This document shows positions 9,303 through 18,519 of a DNA stretch of 64,000 nt, in pieces (positions within the stretch are counted from its first letter, which is position 1; each line of letters opens with the position of its first letter). This stretch comes from DATARH01 sp963847345 (GTDB taxonomy: Bacteria > Pseudomonadota > Alphaproteobacteria > ATCC43930 > CGMCC-115725). The stretch covers positions 186,001-250,000 of the forward strand of contig CAWJZU010000015.1 of assembly GCA_963847345.1 (NCBI GenBank). Reading direction: 5' to 3'. Position numbers and translations under genes: made by a program. Under the pieces are notes generated by a model. The model was not told the origin of the DNA, searched no databases, and saw nothing but the letters and a program-made list of their open reading frames with translations.

Positions 9303-10365
9303 ATGGATCTGTTCAAGGAATTCGGCGTCAAGGACCCCCAGGCGGCGGCGGCCCAGATCCCGGTCATCGATTTCGCGCCGCTGTTCGCCGGCGAGCTTCG
9401 CGCGCTCAGCCGTCTCGCGCCGCAGGTGCGGCACGCCTGCGAGAATGTCGGGTTCTTTTATGCGGCCGGGCACTGTGTCTCCGAGGAACTGATCGACCGC
9501 GCCTTCGCCGCGTCGCGCCGGTTTCACGCACTGCCGCTCGATGAAAAACTCAAGCTCAGCCTGAACGAGAACAATATCGGATATCTGCCGGTCGGCGCCT
9601 CGGTGCAGGGTGCCTCGACCGTGCACAAGGCGACGCGTCCAAACCGGAACGAGAGCTTTTTCGTTAGCCATGACCGCGGCCCCGACCACCCCGACGTGCT
9701 CGCTGGCAAACCGTTGCGCGGGCGCAACCAGTGGCCGCCCGAGACGATCCCCGGCGTTTCCGAAATGCGGCGCGACATGATGGCGTATTTCCACGCGCTC
9801 GGCGCGATGTGCGACCGGATGTTGCCGGCCTTCGCGGCGGCGCTCGATATGCCCCCCGATTTTTTCGCGCCCTATTTCGCGAACGAAGCGCACGCCAATC
9901 TACGCTTTCTGCACTACCCGCCGCAGGACGCGAACGAGGAGAATTTGTTCGGGCAGGCGCCGCACACCGACAACAGCTTCATGACCGCGCTCGCCCGCAC
10001 CGACGTGCCCGGCCTCGCGGTGCGGCTGCCGTCCGGCAGAGTGGTTTCCGCCGCCGATCATCCCCGGCACATTCCTGATCAATCTCGGCAACATCATGCG
10101 GCGCTGGTCGAACGACCGCTTTCTGTCGACGCCGCACGGTGTCTTGAACGACAGCGGCGCCGACCGCTATTCGATCGCCTATTTCCACAGCCCGAACCCG
10201 GACAGCGTCATCGAGTGCCTGCCGAACTGCGTCTCGGAGCACAACCCCCCGCGCTACGCGCCGGCCATCTATCGCGACCTCGTGCTCGAATTCTATCGCG
10301 CAAACTACTTCCACCAGAAGGGCCACAAATCCGACGCCGCGGCGGCGGTGCGGGCTGCCGAGTAG
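9303..10365 (+). pseudogene. Isopenicillin-N-synthase-like 2OG-Fe(II) oxygenase, frameshifted
   Basis: Starting from ATG 9303 (preceded by AGGAGTAAGG), the product opens MDLFKEFGVKDPQ and reads IPVIDFAPLFAGE, the classical start of the IPNS-like family. The first two iron ligands are in QAPHTDNSFMTALA. The frame then breaks near 10038, where one surplus base separates RLPSG from EWFPPPIIPGTFLINLGN. The second part holds the third ligand (STPHGVLN) and the 2-oxoglutarate-binding RYSIAYFHSPN. All catalytic residues are therefore encoded, but not in one frame. Members oxidise small molecules or gibberellin-like and flavonoid-like substrates; no specificity can be assigned. An O-methyltransferase follows 43 bp downstream. 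Confidence 0.85.
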
Positions 10366-10408
10366 CGAGTCCGATTGTCAATATCAGACATTCAGGGAGG
10401 ACATTGAC

Positions 10409-11431
10409 ATGCCAAGCGCACCTGAACTCGTCATCGATTTGATTTTCGGACGCTGGCGCAGCCAGATCCTCTATGCCGGCGCGGCACTTGGCGTGTTCGA
10501 TCATCTCGACCAAGACGAGACGGTCGGCGCAGCGGCGCTCGCTCCGCAGGTCGGCGCCGATCCGGCGCTGCTGTACCGCCTTATGCGAGCCCTCGCCTCG
10601 ATCGGTCTGCTCGCCGAGGACGATCGGCGCGGTTTTCGGTTGACCGAAGCCGGCACGCTGTTGCGCGACGATCACCCGCACTCGCTCAAAGCGATGGCGT
10701 TGCTCGAAGAGGGACCGGAGCATTACGCGGTGTGGAAGCACCTTGTTCCGATACTGCGCGACGGCGGTCGGGACGGGTTCGTGCGCGAGTTCAGAATGCC
10801 TTTGTTCGAATACGCCCGCAAGAATGCGAGCTACGGGGCAATCTTCAACCGAGCGATGACTAGCTATTCCGCGGTCCAAGCGCAATGGGCATTGGCGGCA
10901 CTCGCGACAGAGGATTTCACAAGCATTCGCACGTTTTGTGATGTCGCCGGAGGCCATGGCTATCTCGCCTGCGCCTTCCTCGAAGCTTATCCCGATCTCT
11001 CCGGGATTGTCTTCGACCTGCCGGAAGTCATAGCCGACACCGAATTTCTATGGGCCCCCAAGCTCAACATCGCGGATCGCTGCCGATATCTCGGCGGCGA
11101 CATGTTTCAGGAGGTTCCAGCTGCCGATGCCTACCTGCTCAAAAACATCTTGCATGACTGGAACGACGAGGAATGTGTCCGGATCCTGACCAGCGTTCGT
11201 CGGGCCTCGGCCGAAGGCGCTCGCCTCTTCGCCATTGAGCACGTGATCCCCGGGCCGGAGCAGCCGCATTTTGCTAAGCTGTTCGACATTCACATGATGT
11301 GCGGGTTGACGGGGCGCGAGCGCACCGCCGCGGAGCACGCTGAGCTGTTAGCGACCGGCGGATGGCGGTATGAGGGCCTGCGTCAGGCGCGCGGCGCGTT
11401 GCAGAGCGTGATCGTCGGAACCGCCGTTTGA
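10409..11431 (+). CDS. SAM-dependent O-methyltransferase (hydroxyindole/caffeate type)
   Basis: A 340-residue class I methyltransferase of the acetylserotonin/plant-OMT family. Residues 1-100 form the winged-helix dimerisation domain (LGVFDHLDQDETV, LLYRLMRALASIGLL). The SAM-binding core begins with FCDVAGGHGYLACAF near residue 175, where the usual GGG is AGG. The catalytic His region is LLKNILHDWNDEE near 243. The ATG at 10409 has a GGAGG Shine-Dalgarno sequence at proper spacing. Codon use is slightly less GC-biased than neighbours, with more AT-rich codons in 10,800-11,050. Its position after a 2OG oxygenase and before a cupin protein hints at a small-molecule tailoring group. Confidence 0.85.
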   Translation: MPSAPELVIDLIFGRWRSQILYAGAALGVFDHLDQDETVGAAALAPQVGADPALLYRLMRALASIGLLAEDDRRGFRLTEAGTLLRDDHPHSLKAMALLEEGPEHYAVWKHLVPILRDGGRDGFVREFRMPLFEYARKNASYGAIFNRAMTSYSAVQAQWALAALATEDFTSIRTFCDVAGGHGYLACAFLEAYPDLSGIVFDLPEVIADTEFLWAPKLNIADRCRYLGGDMFQEVPAADAYLLKNILHDWNDEECVRILTSVRRASAEGARLFAIEHVIPGPEQPHFAKLFDIHMMCGLTGRERTAAEHAELLATGGWRYEGLRQARGALQSVIVGTAV

Positions 11432-11491
11432 CGCCAGCAGCGGTTCGGGTAGCCCAGGCCGGATACGGATGGGGACACAGGAGTGTATACC

Positions 11492-12040
11492 ATGTTCGAC
11501 CTTGACCGGTTCATCGAGGATTGTCGCGACGCGGTGCGGCAGGATCAGAGCCACAAAGCGGCGCGCGAGGTGCTGGCGCGAGCCAATTCCGATCCCGCCG
11601 CGATCCTCGCTGCGCTCGGCGAGCCGGCGCGCGCCGGCGTCACGCCGCTCTACAAATCGGACAATCTGACGATCCTCAACGTCGTCTGGGGCAGGCGGAT
11701 GACGATCATGCCGCACGACCACCGCATGTGGGCCGTGATCGGCGTCTATACCGGGCGCGAGGACAATATCTTCTGGCGCCGCGTGCCGGACGCTCCCGGC
11801 GGGCTGATCGAGGCGGCCGGCGCCAAGTCGCTGGGTCAGGGGTGCGCCGAGCCGTTGGGGCGCGACGTGATCCATTCGGTGACCAACCCGCTCGACCGGC
11901 TGACCGCCGCGATCCACGTCTACGGTGGCGATTTCTACGGCGGCGGCCGCAGCGACTGGGACCCGGAAACCCTGCTCGAACGCGACTACGACTACGCGCT
12001 GCACCGCCGCATGTTCGAGGCGGCGAACGCCGTCGCTTGA
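11492..12040 (+). CDS. Cysteine-dioxygenase-like cupin protein
   Basis: A 182-residue protein resembling the predicted metal-dependent enzymes of the double-stranded beta-helix superfamily related to cysteine dioxygenase. After a helical N-terminus (MFDLDRFIEDCRDAV), residues about 60-85 carry TIMPHDHRMWAVIGVYTGRE, the cupin HxH metal motif plus Glu. A later GRDVIHSVTNPLDRLTAAIH supplies the third His. The start ATG at 11492 has GGAG eight bases upstream; a GTG nine bases earlier is also in frame. It is probably a thiol or small-molecule dioxygenase. It ends 59 bp before dgt on the same strand. Confidence 0.75.
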   Translation: MFDLDRFIEDCRDAVRQDQSHKAAREVLARANSDPAAILAALGEPARAGVTPLYKSDNLTILNVVWGRRMTIMPHDHRMWAVIGVYTGREDNIFWRRVPDAPGGLIEAAGAKSLGQGCAEPLGRDVIHSVTNPLDRLTAAIHVYGGDFYGGGRSDWDPETLLERDYDYALHRRMFEAANAVA

Positions 12041-12099
12041 TATTTCGGCCGAATGCCGAGGTGGACCGGGTCGGTTGCCGGCGAGCGTAGGTTGCAGCG

Positions 12100-13278
12100 A
12101 TGGTCTGGGCCGTCGCCCGCGCGCCGTATGCGTCGAACCCGGGGAGGAGCCGCGGCCGCCTCCACCCGGAGCCGGAAAGCGGAATGCGCTCGCCGTTCCA
12201 GCGCGACCGCGACCGCATCATCCATTCGACCGCGTTCCGCCGCCTGAAGCACAAGACGCAGGTCTTCGTCTATCACGAAGGCGACCATTACCGCACCCGG
12301 CTGACCCACAGTATCGAAGTCGCGCAGATCGCCCGCACCGTCGCTCGCGCGCTCGGCCTCGACGAGGACCTCGCCGAGGCGCTGGCGCTGGCGCACGATC
12401 TCGGCCACACGCCGTTCGGGCATGCCGGCGAGGAAGCGCTCAACGACGCGATGCAACCCTATGGCGGGTTTTCCCACAACGACCAGACCTTGCGCATCCT
12501 GACGAGCCTGGAGCGCCGCTACGCCGGCTTCGACGGGCTGAACCTGACCTGGGAGACGCTCGAAGGCACCGTCAAGCACAACGGGCCGCTGCGCGGACCG
12601 CTCGCCGCGATCGAGGAGCCGCCGCCCTCGATCGCCGAATACGACCGGCGTCACCCGCTCGATCTGCATACGTTTCCCGGTCCGGAGGCCCAGGTCGCGG
12701 CCCTGGCCGACGACATCGCCTACAACAACCACGATCTCGACGACGGGCTGCGCGCCGGGCTCTTCGCGGTCGCCGATCTGGCCCAGGTGCCGCTGGTGGG
12801 TCCCGTGTTCGAGGAGGTCGGGCGGCGCTATCCGGGGTTGGATGAGCCGCGCCTGATCCACGAGGCGATCCGCCGCGTGATCGACCGCACCGTCCGCGAC
12901 CTGACCGGCGAAACCGAGCGCAGGCTGAAGGCAAGCGGGGCCGACAGCACCGACGCGGTGCGCTCTCTCGGAGCGCCGGTCGCCGCTTTTTCGCACGAAA
13001 TGCGCGACCATGACCGGGCGCTGAAGCATTTCCTGTTCGAGCGGATGTATCGCCACCCCAAGGTCAACCGCATGGGGTCGAAAGCCCGCCGCGTCGTCCG
13101 CGAGTTGTTTCGAATGTTCCTCGCCGAGCCGGAGTGCCTGCCCGGCGAATGGGCCGTGCCGTCCAGTGCGAGCGAAGCCGAGCGCGCGCGGATCGTCGCC
13201 GATTATCTTGCCGGAATGACCGACCGATTTGCCCTCGACGAGCATCGTCGGTTGTTCGACACCTACGCGCCAGTATAA
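12100..13278 (+). CDS. dgt: Deoxyguanosinetriphosphate triphosphohydrolase-like protein
   Basis: A 392-residue dNTP triphosphohydrolase of the HD superfamily. It starts with the conserved YASNPGRSRGRLHPEPE region. FRRLKHKTQVFVYHEGDHYRTRLTHS follows; its final His is the first metal ligand, and AHDLGHTPFGHAGEEAL (about 98-114) holds the HD pair and the catalytic His. DDIAYNNHDLDDGLRAG is the distal Asp segment. The enzyme cleaves dNTPs to nucleosides and triphosphate. Dgt followed by argS, a SPOR protein, nagZ and scpAB is a common alphaproteobacterial arrangement. The ATG used is the earliest sensible start; argS begins 9 bp after its stop. Confidence 0.93.
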   Translation: MVWAVARAPYASNPGRSRGRLHPEPESGMRSPFQRDRDRIIHSTAFRRLKHKTQVFVYHEGDHYRTRLTHSIEVAQIARTVARALGLDEDLAEALALAHDLGHTPFGHAGEEALNDAMQPYGGFSHNDQTLRILTSLERRYAGFDGLNLTWETLEGTVKHNGPLRGPLAAIEEPPPSIAEYDRRHPLDLHTFPGPEAQVAALADDIAYNNHDLDDGLRAGLFAVADLAQVPLVGPVFEEVGRRYPGLDEPRLIHEAIRRVIDRTVRDLTGETERRLKASGADSTDAVRSLGAPVAAFSHEMRDHDRALKHFLFERMYRHPKVNRMGSKARRVVRELFRMFLAEPECLPGEWAVPSSASEAERARIVADYLAGMTDRFALDEHRRLFDTYAPV

Positions 13279-13287
13279 AACCCCGGC

Positions 13288-15066
13288 ATGACCAACATTT
13301 TCGCCGATTTCCGCCGCCTCGTGATCGCGGCGCTCGACGATTTGGCGGCGCGGGGCGCGTTGCCGTCCGGGCTCGATTTCGGCCGGGTCGCGGTCGAGCC
13401 GCCGCGCGATCCGGCGCATGGCGATCTCGCGACCAATGCGGCAATGGTGCTGGCCGGGCCGGCGAAGCAGAACCCGATGGCGCTCGCCGAGTCTATCGCA
13501 GCTTCGGTAGCCGGGCGCGAGCTGGAAAGCGCCGGATACCGCGGCAGCGGCTTTACCGTGGCAGCGACGCGGCCCGGTTTTCTCAACATAAGGCTCGATC
13601 CCGAGGTGTGGCACGCGCAATTGTGCGCGATCCTGCGCTCCGGCACCGCTTATGGCGACACAGATCTCGGCCGCGGCGAGCCGGTCAATGTCGAGTTCGT
13701 CTCGGCCAATCCGACCGGGCCGATGCATGTCGGTCACGGCCGCGGTGCGGTTGTGGGCGATGCGCTTGCCGCGCTCTTGGCAAAGGCCGGGTTCGCCGTG
13801 CATCGCGAGTATTACATCAACGACGCCGGCGCGCAGGTCGATGTGCTAGCGCGCTCGCTGTTCCTGCGCTACCGCGAGGCTCTCGGCGAAGCGGTCGGCA
13901 CAATCCCGGAGGGGTTCTATCCCGGCGAATACCTCGTCGCGACCGGCCGGGCATTGGCCGAACGCGACGGCGGCAAATGGCTCGGGCGCCCGGAGGCCGA
14001 GTGGCTCGGGCCGGTTCGCGACTTCGCGGTGGCCGAGATGCTGCGGCTAATTCGAGCCGATCTAGCGGTGCTCGGTGTGGGTTTCGACACCTTTATCTCC
14101 GAGCGCGAACTGGTCGGGAGCGGCGCGGTCGACGCTGCGCTGGAAACGCTCTCCGAGCGCGGTCTGATCTACGAAGGCGTGCTCGAACCGCCGAAGGGCA
14201 AACTGCCCGACGATTGGGAGCCGCGCCCACAGACCCTGTTCCGTGCGACGCAATTCGGCGACGAGGTGGATCGCCCGCTCAGGAAATCGGACGGTTCCTG
14301 GACCTATTTCGCGGCCGACATCGCCTATCATAATGACAAGGTCCGCCGCGGCTTTCACAACCTGATCGACGTCTGGGGCGCCGATCACGGCGGATACGTC
14401 AAGCGCATGCAAGCCGCCGTCAAGGCGTTGAGCGAGGGCAGGGCGGCCCTCGATGTCAAGCTGACGCAGCTCGTCCATCTGTTCGACAACGGCGAGCCGG
14501 TGCGGATGTCGAAACGTGCCGGCACGTTTGTGACCTTGCGCGAGGTCGTCGACGAAGTGGGAAAAGACGTTTTCCGCTTTATCATGCTGACCCGGAAAAA
14601 CGACCAGGCACTCGAATTCGACTTTGCAAAGGTCACGGAGCAGTCGAAGGACAATCCGGTCTTCTATGTGCAATATGCGCACGCCCGCGCTGCCTCTGTC
14701 ATGCGTCATGCCGCGGAGCTGTTCCCGGACGCAACCCTGAGCGATGCGGAGCTGGCAGAGGCGCCGCTCGATCTTCTCGCCGATTCGGCCGAACTCGGCC
14801 TCGTTCGGCTGCTCGCTGGCTGGCCTCGCATCGTGGCAAGCGCCGCCGAAGCCCACGAACCGCACCGTATCGCTTTTTTTCTGCAGGATGTCGCGGCGCA
14901 GTTCCACCTGTTGTGGACGAAGGGCAAGGACGACGCGACACTCAGGTTTCTGGTGGCGGCGGACCCTGCTCTGACTCGGGCGCGCCTCGCCCTGGTGCGG
15001 GGTGCGGCGCTCGTGATCGCCTCGGGGCTGGCGGTGTTCGGGGTCGAGCCCGTGAAGGAGATGTAA
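13288..15066 (+). CDS. argS: Arginyl-tRNA synthetase
   Basis: A 592-residue class I synthetase that charges tRNA-Arg. The N-terminal Add-1 domain occupies residues 1-110. The HIGH signature is NPTGPMHVGHGRG near residue 147, and the KMSKS-equivalent is VRMSKRAGTF near 405. The C-terminal anticodon-binding DALR domain includes QYAHARAASVMRHA and ends with a typical FGVEPVKEM. The length is normal and the frame unbroken. The SPOR-domain gene begins directly after its TAA with no spacer, so the two are likely translationally coupled. An essential gene; its integrity contrasts with the broken accessory genes upstream. Confidence 0.97.
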   Translation: MTNIFADFRRLVIAALDDLAARGALPSGLDFGRVAVEPPRDPAHGDLATNAAMVLAGPAKQNPMALAESIAASVAGRELESAGYRGSGFTVAATRPGFLNIRLDPEVWHAQLCAILRSGTAYGDTDLGRGEPVNVEFVSANPTGPMHVGHGRGAVVGDALAALLAKAGFAVHREYYINDAGAQVDVLARSLFLRYREALGEAVGTIPEGFYPGEYLVATGRALAERDGGKWLGRPEAEWLGPVRDFAVAEMLRLIRADLAVLGVGFDTFISERELVGSGAVDAALETLSERGLIYEGVLEPPKGKLPDDWEPRPQTLFRATQFGDEVDRPLRKSDGSWTYFAADIAYHNDKVRRGFHNLIDVWGADHGGYVKRMQAAVKALSEGRAALDVKLTQLVHLFDNGEPVRMSKRAGTFVTLREVVDEVGKDVFRFIMLTRKNDQALEFDFAKVTEQSKDNPVFYVQYAHARAASVMRHAAELFPDATLSDAELAEAPLDLLADSAELGLVRLLAGWPRIVASAAEAHEPHRIAFFLQDVAAQFHLLWTKGKDDATLRFLVAADPALTRARLALVRGAALVIASGLAVFGVEPVKEM

Positions 15067-15924
15067 GTGGCGCAGCCGGTCCACGAATACGAGCAATACG
15101 AGGAGCGCGACGCCGATTTCGAGCTGGTCGGCGAGCAGCGCGACGAGGAACCGGCGAGAGGCGGTCGCCGGCTGACGGCGATCGCGCTGACGCTGGGAGT
15201 CATGGTGCTGTTCGCCGGCGGATTGTGGTTCGCCTATGTCCAGGGGACGCGGCATGCCGCCGGCCCGGCGCAGAGCGTGGACGCGGTGCCGCTTCTCCGG
15301 GCCGACGAGCGTCCGGGAAAGGTCAAACCCGATCAGCCCGGCGGCATGCCGATACCAGACCAGAACAGTTCGCTGTACAACGACAAGCTCGCCAAATCGT
15401 CGGTCGAGAAGTTGCTGCCGCCGCCGGAGCAGCCGCTGCCGCGCCCGCCGCCAGCACCGGTAAAGACGACCGCCGCACCGCCGGTCCCGATGCTTCCGCC
15501 CGAGGCGAGTCCGGCGGAGGCGCGGCCGGCGCCAGGGGTCTCCTCATCGCGGGGGGGCGCGCCGCAGGCGGCCGCCGCCTTGTCGGCAATCCCCGCAGCC
15601 GCACCACAGCCCGCCTCACCCTCTTCTGTGCAGAAGGCGGCGGTTCCTGCCGCGACCGAGCGGACTTCAGGAATGGCGGCAAGAGCGGTTGAGGTCCGGC
15701 TCGGCTCGCTGCGCACTCCCGAGGCGGCCCGCGAGGAATGGCAACGGCTGAAGCGCGCCAACGGCGATCTGCTCGGCAATCTGAAGGCGAACGCGGTCTC
15801 GGTCGATCTCGGCGAGAAGGGCATCTGGTACCGCATCACGGCGGGACCGTTGGATGAAGCGGGCGCCGATCGGCTGTGCAGCGAGATGAAGCAGCGCAAT
15901 CACGGGTGCATCGTTGCCCGGTGA
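15067..15924 (+). CDS. SPOR-domain membrane protein
   Basis: A 285-residue protein starting with GTG directly after the argS stop. The N-terminal 38 residues are acidic and cytoplasmic (EYEQYEERDADFE). One membrane helix lies near residues 38-58 (LTAIALTLGVMVLFAGGLWF), followed by a long Pro/Ala-rich periplasmic linker. The last 75 residues form a SPOR domain that binds denuded septal peptidoglycan (VEVRLGSLRTPEAAREEW, ending KQRNHGCIVAR). SPOR proteins localise to the division site. The gene sits in the usual argS-nagZ context and overlaps the nagZ start by a few bases. Confidence 0.88.
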   Translation: MAQPVHEYEQYEERDADFELVGEQRDEEPARGGRRLTAIALTLGVMVLFAGGLWFAYVQGTRHAAGPAQSVDAVPLLRADERPGKVKPDQPGGMPIPDQNSSLYNDKLAKSSVEKLLPPPEQPLPRPPPAPVKTTAAPPVPMLPPEASPAEARPAPGVSSSRGGAPQAAAALSAIPAAAPQPASPSSVQKAAVPAATERTSGMAARAVEVRLGSLRTPEAAREEWQRLKRANGDLLGNLKANAVSVDLGEKGIWYRITAGPLDEAGADRLCSEMKQRNHGCIVAR

Positions 15925-16976
15925 GTTGGCGGACCGGACCGGCAGGTGGCCGCTCGCTGTCATCCTCGGCGTTTCCGGCGATCGTCTGACCCCTGACGAA
16001 AGACGGTTTTTCGCAGATTGCGATCCGCTCGGCTTCGTCCTGTTCCGGCGTAATTGCGTCAGCCGCGCTCAGGTGCGCGCCTTGGTCGACGAGCTGCGCG
16101 CCTCCGTCGGGCGGGCGGACGCGCCGGTTCTGATTGACCAGGAGGGCGGCCGCGTCGCGCGCCTGCGTCCGCCGGAATGGCGGGCCTATCCGGCCCCGGC
16201 GACGATCGCGGCATTGCCCGAGTCGAGCGCGCGCGAAGCGGCGTATTTGTCGGCGCGGCTGATCGCCGAAGAGCTCGCCGAACTCGGTATAACGGCCGAT
16301 GCCGCGCCTGTCCTCGACCTGCCGACTCCCGGTGCCGATCCGGTCATTGGCGACCGCGCCTGGGGTACAGAGCCGGCCCGCGTCGCTTTGCTGGGTCGCG
16401 CCGTGTGCGACGGCCTGCTGGAAGGCGGTGTACTGCCGATAATCAAGCACATCCCGGGACATGGCCGCGCTCGCGTCGATAGCCATAAGGCGTTGCCGCG
16501 GGTCGATGACGATCGCGCCGAGCTGTCGCGGGCCGATTTCGCGCCGTTCCGCGCGCTCGCCGACATGCCGTGGGCGATGACTGCGCACATCGTCTACACC
16601 GCGATCGACGATGCGGCGCCGGCGACGCTGTCGCGCCCCGTGATCGACCGGGTGATCCGCGGCGAGATCGGCTTCGACGGCGTGCTTATTTGCGACGACA
16701 TCTCGATGGGGGCGCTCGCCGGCGGTTACCCCGAGCGGACAATGGCCGCGCTCGACGCCGGCGTTGATCTCGTGCTGCACTGCAACGGCGATATGGCCGA
16801 AATGGAAGAGATCGCCGCTGCCGCCCGGCCTCTGACACCCGAGGCGCAAGCCCGCATCGCGCGCGCCGAGCAGGTGCGCCGGAGCCGTTATCACGGATTT
16901 CGATGCGCGCGCGGCCGGGCGACGTTTTGCCGAGTTGATATCGGGGGGGCCGGTAACCAGTTCGAAGCCTGCATGA
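15914..16976 (+). pseudogene. nagZ: Beta-N-acetylhexosaminidase NagZ, 3' end frameshifted
   Basis: A family 3 glycoside hydrolase that removes N-acetylglucosamine during cytoplasmic peptidoglycan recycling. Signature parts are LIDQEGGRVARLRPPEW, the IIKHIPGHGRARVDSHKALP loop with the catalytic His, and ICDDISMGALAG with the nucleophile Asp. The frame as written runs past the natural end into the next gene. A one-base shift near 16880-16890 restores a typical NagZ tail (ITDFDARAAGRRFAELISG) that stops at TGA 16974, overlapping the next ATG. I therefore infer a short frameshift in the last 30 codons. The start is probably TTG at 15914 or 15926. The catalytic core is intact, so activity may survive. 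Confidence 0.85.
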
Positions 16977-17698
16977 ACGCGGCGACGAACTGGGCGAATA
17001 TGCTGCGGGAGGCCACAACCTGGGTCCTCCCGGTCATTTTCGCGGTGACGTTCCACGAAGCGGCGCACGGTTTTGTCGCGCGCCAATTGGGCGACGACAC
17101 GGCGTGGCGCGAGGGCCGGGTCACGTTTAACCCGCTCCGCCACATCGACCCGTTCGGCACCGTCATCTTGCCGGCGCTGCTGTTCGTGACCTCGGGGTTT
17201 CTGTTCGGATACGCAAAGCCGGTGCCGGTCAATTTCGCGCGCCTGAACCACCCCAGGCGCGACACGGTGTTTGTCGCACTGGCCGGTCCGGGAACCAATG
17301 TGCTGCTCGCAATCGTCTCGGCTCTGCTGTTCTACGCGCTCGCCACGACTCCTTCCTGGGCAGCTGGATGGGTCTTCCTCAACTTGTGGAATTCCCTGCA
17401 AATCAACGTGGTCCTGTGCGTCTTCAACATGCTGCCGCTGCCGCCGCTCGACGGCGGCCGGGTCGCGGTCGGAATCCTGCCGAATTTTCTCGCTCGCCCG
17501 CTCGCTCGCCTCGAACCCTACGGTATGCTGATCCTGATGTTGCTGTTCGTCCTGTCTTTTGCCGCGGCGCGGGGCGGATACGGGATCAATGTGCTGGGAT
17601 GGCTGATCGGCATCCCGGCACAGACGCTGATCGAGTTTGTGTTGAGGCTCACTGGCACGACAAATTTGATTCAGGCGATCTTCGGGCACATCGGATGA
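16973..17698 (+). CDS. Site-2 protease family (M50) membrane metalloprotease
   Basis: A 241-residue YwhC-type intramembrane zinc protease. HEAAH at residues about 28-32 (VTFHEAAHGFVARQLG) is the HExxH zinc motif, and NMLPLPPLDGGRV near 150 carries the third ligand Asp. There are five or six hydrophobic segments, including IFAVTF, TVILPALLFVTSGFLF, VFVALAGPGTNVLLAIV and MLILMLLFVLSFAA. This compact form lacks the PDZ domain of RseP. ATGA overlaps join it to nagZ upstream and scpA downstream, so it belongs to the same operon. The substrate is unknown. As written it is in one frame with nagZ, which I attribute to the frameshift noted there rather than a fusion. Confidence 0.9.
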   Translation: MNAATNWANMLREATTWVLPVIFAVTFHEAAHGFVARQLGDDTAWREGRVTFNPLRHIDPFGTVILPALLFVTSGFLFGYAKPVPVNFARLNHPRRDTVFVALAGPGTNVLLAIVSALLFYALATTPSWAAGWVFLNLWNSLQINVVLCVFNMLPLPPLDGGRVAVGILPNFLARPLARLEPYGMLILMLLFVLSFAAARGGYGINVLGWLIGIPAQTLIEFVLRLTGTTNLIQAIFGHIG

Positions 17699-18519
17699 TC
17701 GGGCCGCGATCGGCGGGAGCCGGGGAGGCCGACACCGGCGGCAGCCCGGCGCTGGTTCTCGACCTCGACGGGTTCGAGGGACCGATCGATCTGCTGCTGA
17801 GCCTCGCCCGCGAGCAGAAGGTCGATTTGACGAAAATTTCGATCCTGGCGCTCGCGGAGCAGTATCTCGCTTTCATTGCGGCAACGCGGCAACTTCGCCT
17901 CGAAGTCGCCGCCGACTACCTCGTTATGGCGGCATGGCTGGCGTTCCTGAAATCGCGTCTGCTGTTGCCCGAGCCGCCGCGGGACGACAATGGCCCGAGC
18001 GGGGAGGAAATGGCGGCTGCCCTTGCGCATCGGCTGCAACTGCTCGCCGCGATACGGCGCGCCGGTGCGGCGCTGATGGCGGGGACGCTGCTTGGCCGCG
18101 ACGTCTTTCCGCGCGGCGCCCCCGAGGGTATCCCCCGCATCGACCGTCCCGTTTATGAGCTGAGCCTATACGAGCTTCTGAGCGCCTATGGCGACAATCA
18201 CCGCCGGCGTACCAGCGCGGTCCTGGTTGTCCCGCCGCCCGCCCTGCATTCGCTGGACGAGGCGTTGCGGCGCCTGGGCCAGTTTGTCGGCCATGTGCCC
18301 GAATGGCGCGAGCTGGCCGCGTTTCTCCCGGACGAGTTCCGCGGCGGCATTTTCCGCCGTTCGGCGTTGGCTGTGACGTTCGCGGCGGTGCTTGAACTGG
18401 TGCGCGCCGGACGCATCGAATTGCGGCAGGAGAGCGTGTTCGGCCCGATCCACTTGCGCAGCCGCCCGCCCGGACGGGACAAAAGCAGCTCCTCCGGGGT
18501 CCGCGAGGTCACGTCGTGA
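17695..18519 (+). CDS. scpA: Segregation and condensation protein A
   Basis: A 274-residue kleisin of the bacterial condensin complex, partner of Smc and ScpB in chromosome organisation. The conserved start LDLDGFEGPIDLLLSLARE appears near residue 20, then QKVDLTKISILALAEQYL, and AADYLVMAAWLAFLKSRLLL. The C-terminal winged helix (FAAVLELVRAGRIELRQESVFGPI) binds the Smc head. The start ATG overlaps the M50 protease stop (ATGA) and the stop overlaps the scpB GTG, so translation of the three genes is tightly coupled. The length and motifs are normal; the N-terminal 20 residues and the Ser-rich tail are variable. Confidence 0.95.
   Translation: MIGPRSAGAGEADTGGSPALVLDLDGFEGPIDLLLSLAREQKVDLTKISILALAEQYLAFIAATRQLRLEVAADYLVMAAWLAFLKSRLLLPEPPRDDNGPSGEEMAAALAHRLQLLAAIRRAGAALMAGTLLGRDVFPRGAPEGIPRIDRPVYELSLYELLSAYGDNHRRRTSAVLVVPPPALHSLDEALRRLGQFVGHVPEWRELAAFLPDEFRGGIFRRSALAVTFAAVLELVRAGRIELRQESVFGPIHLRSRPPGRDKSSSSGVREVTS

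Noticed and set aside
11992..13803. A 603-residue open frame on the minus strand opposite dgt and argS
   Set aside because: The translation is rich in Arg, His and Asp without family motifs; it mirrors well-supported plus-strand genes and reflects high GC content.
15836..17689. A 617-residue minus-strand frame opposite nagZ and the M50 protease
   Set aside because: Antisense shadow with no recognisable domain, low hydrophobicity and no ribosome site.
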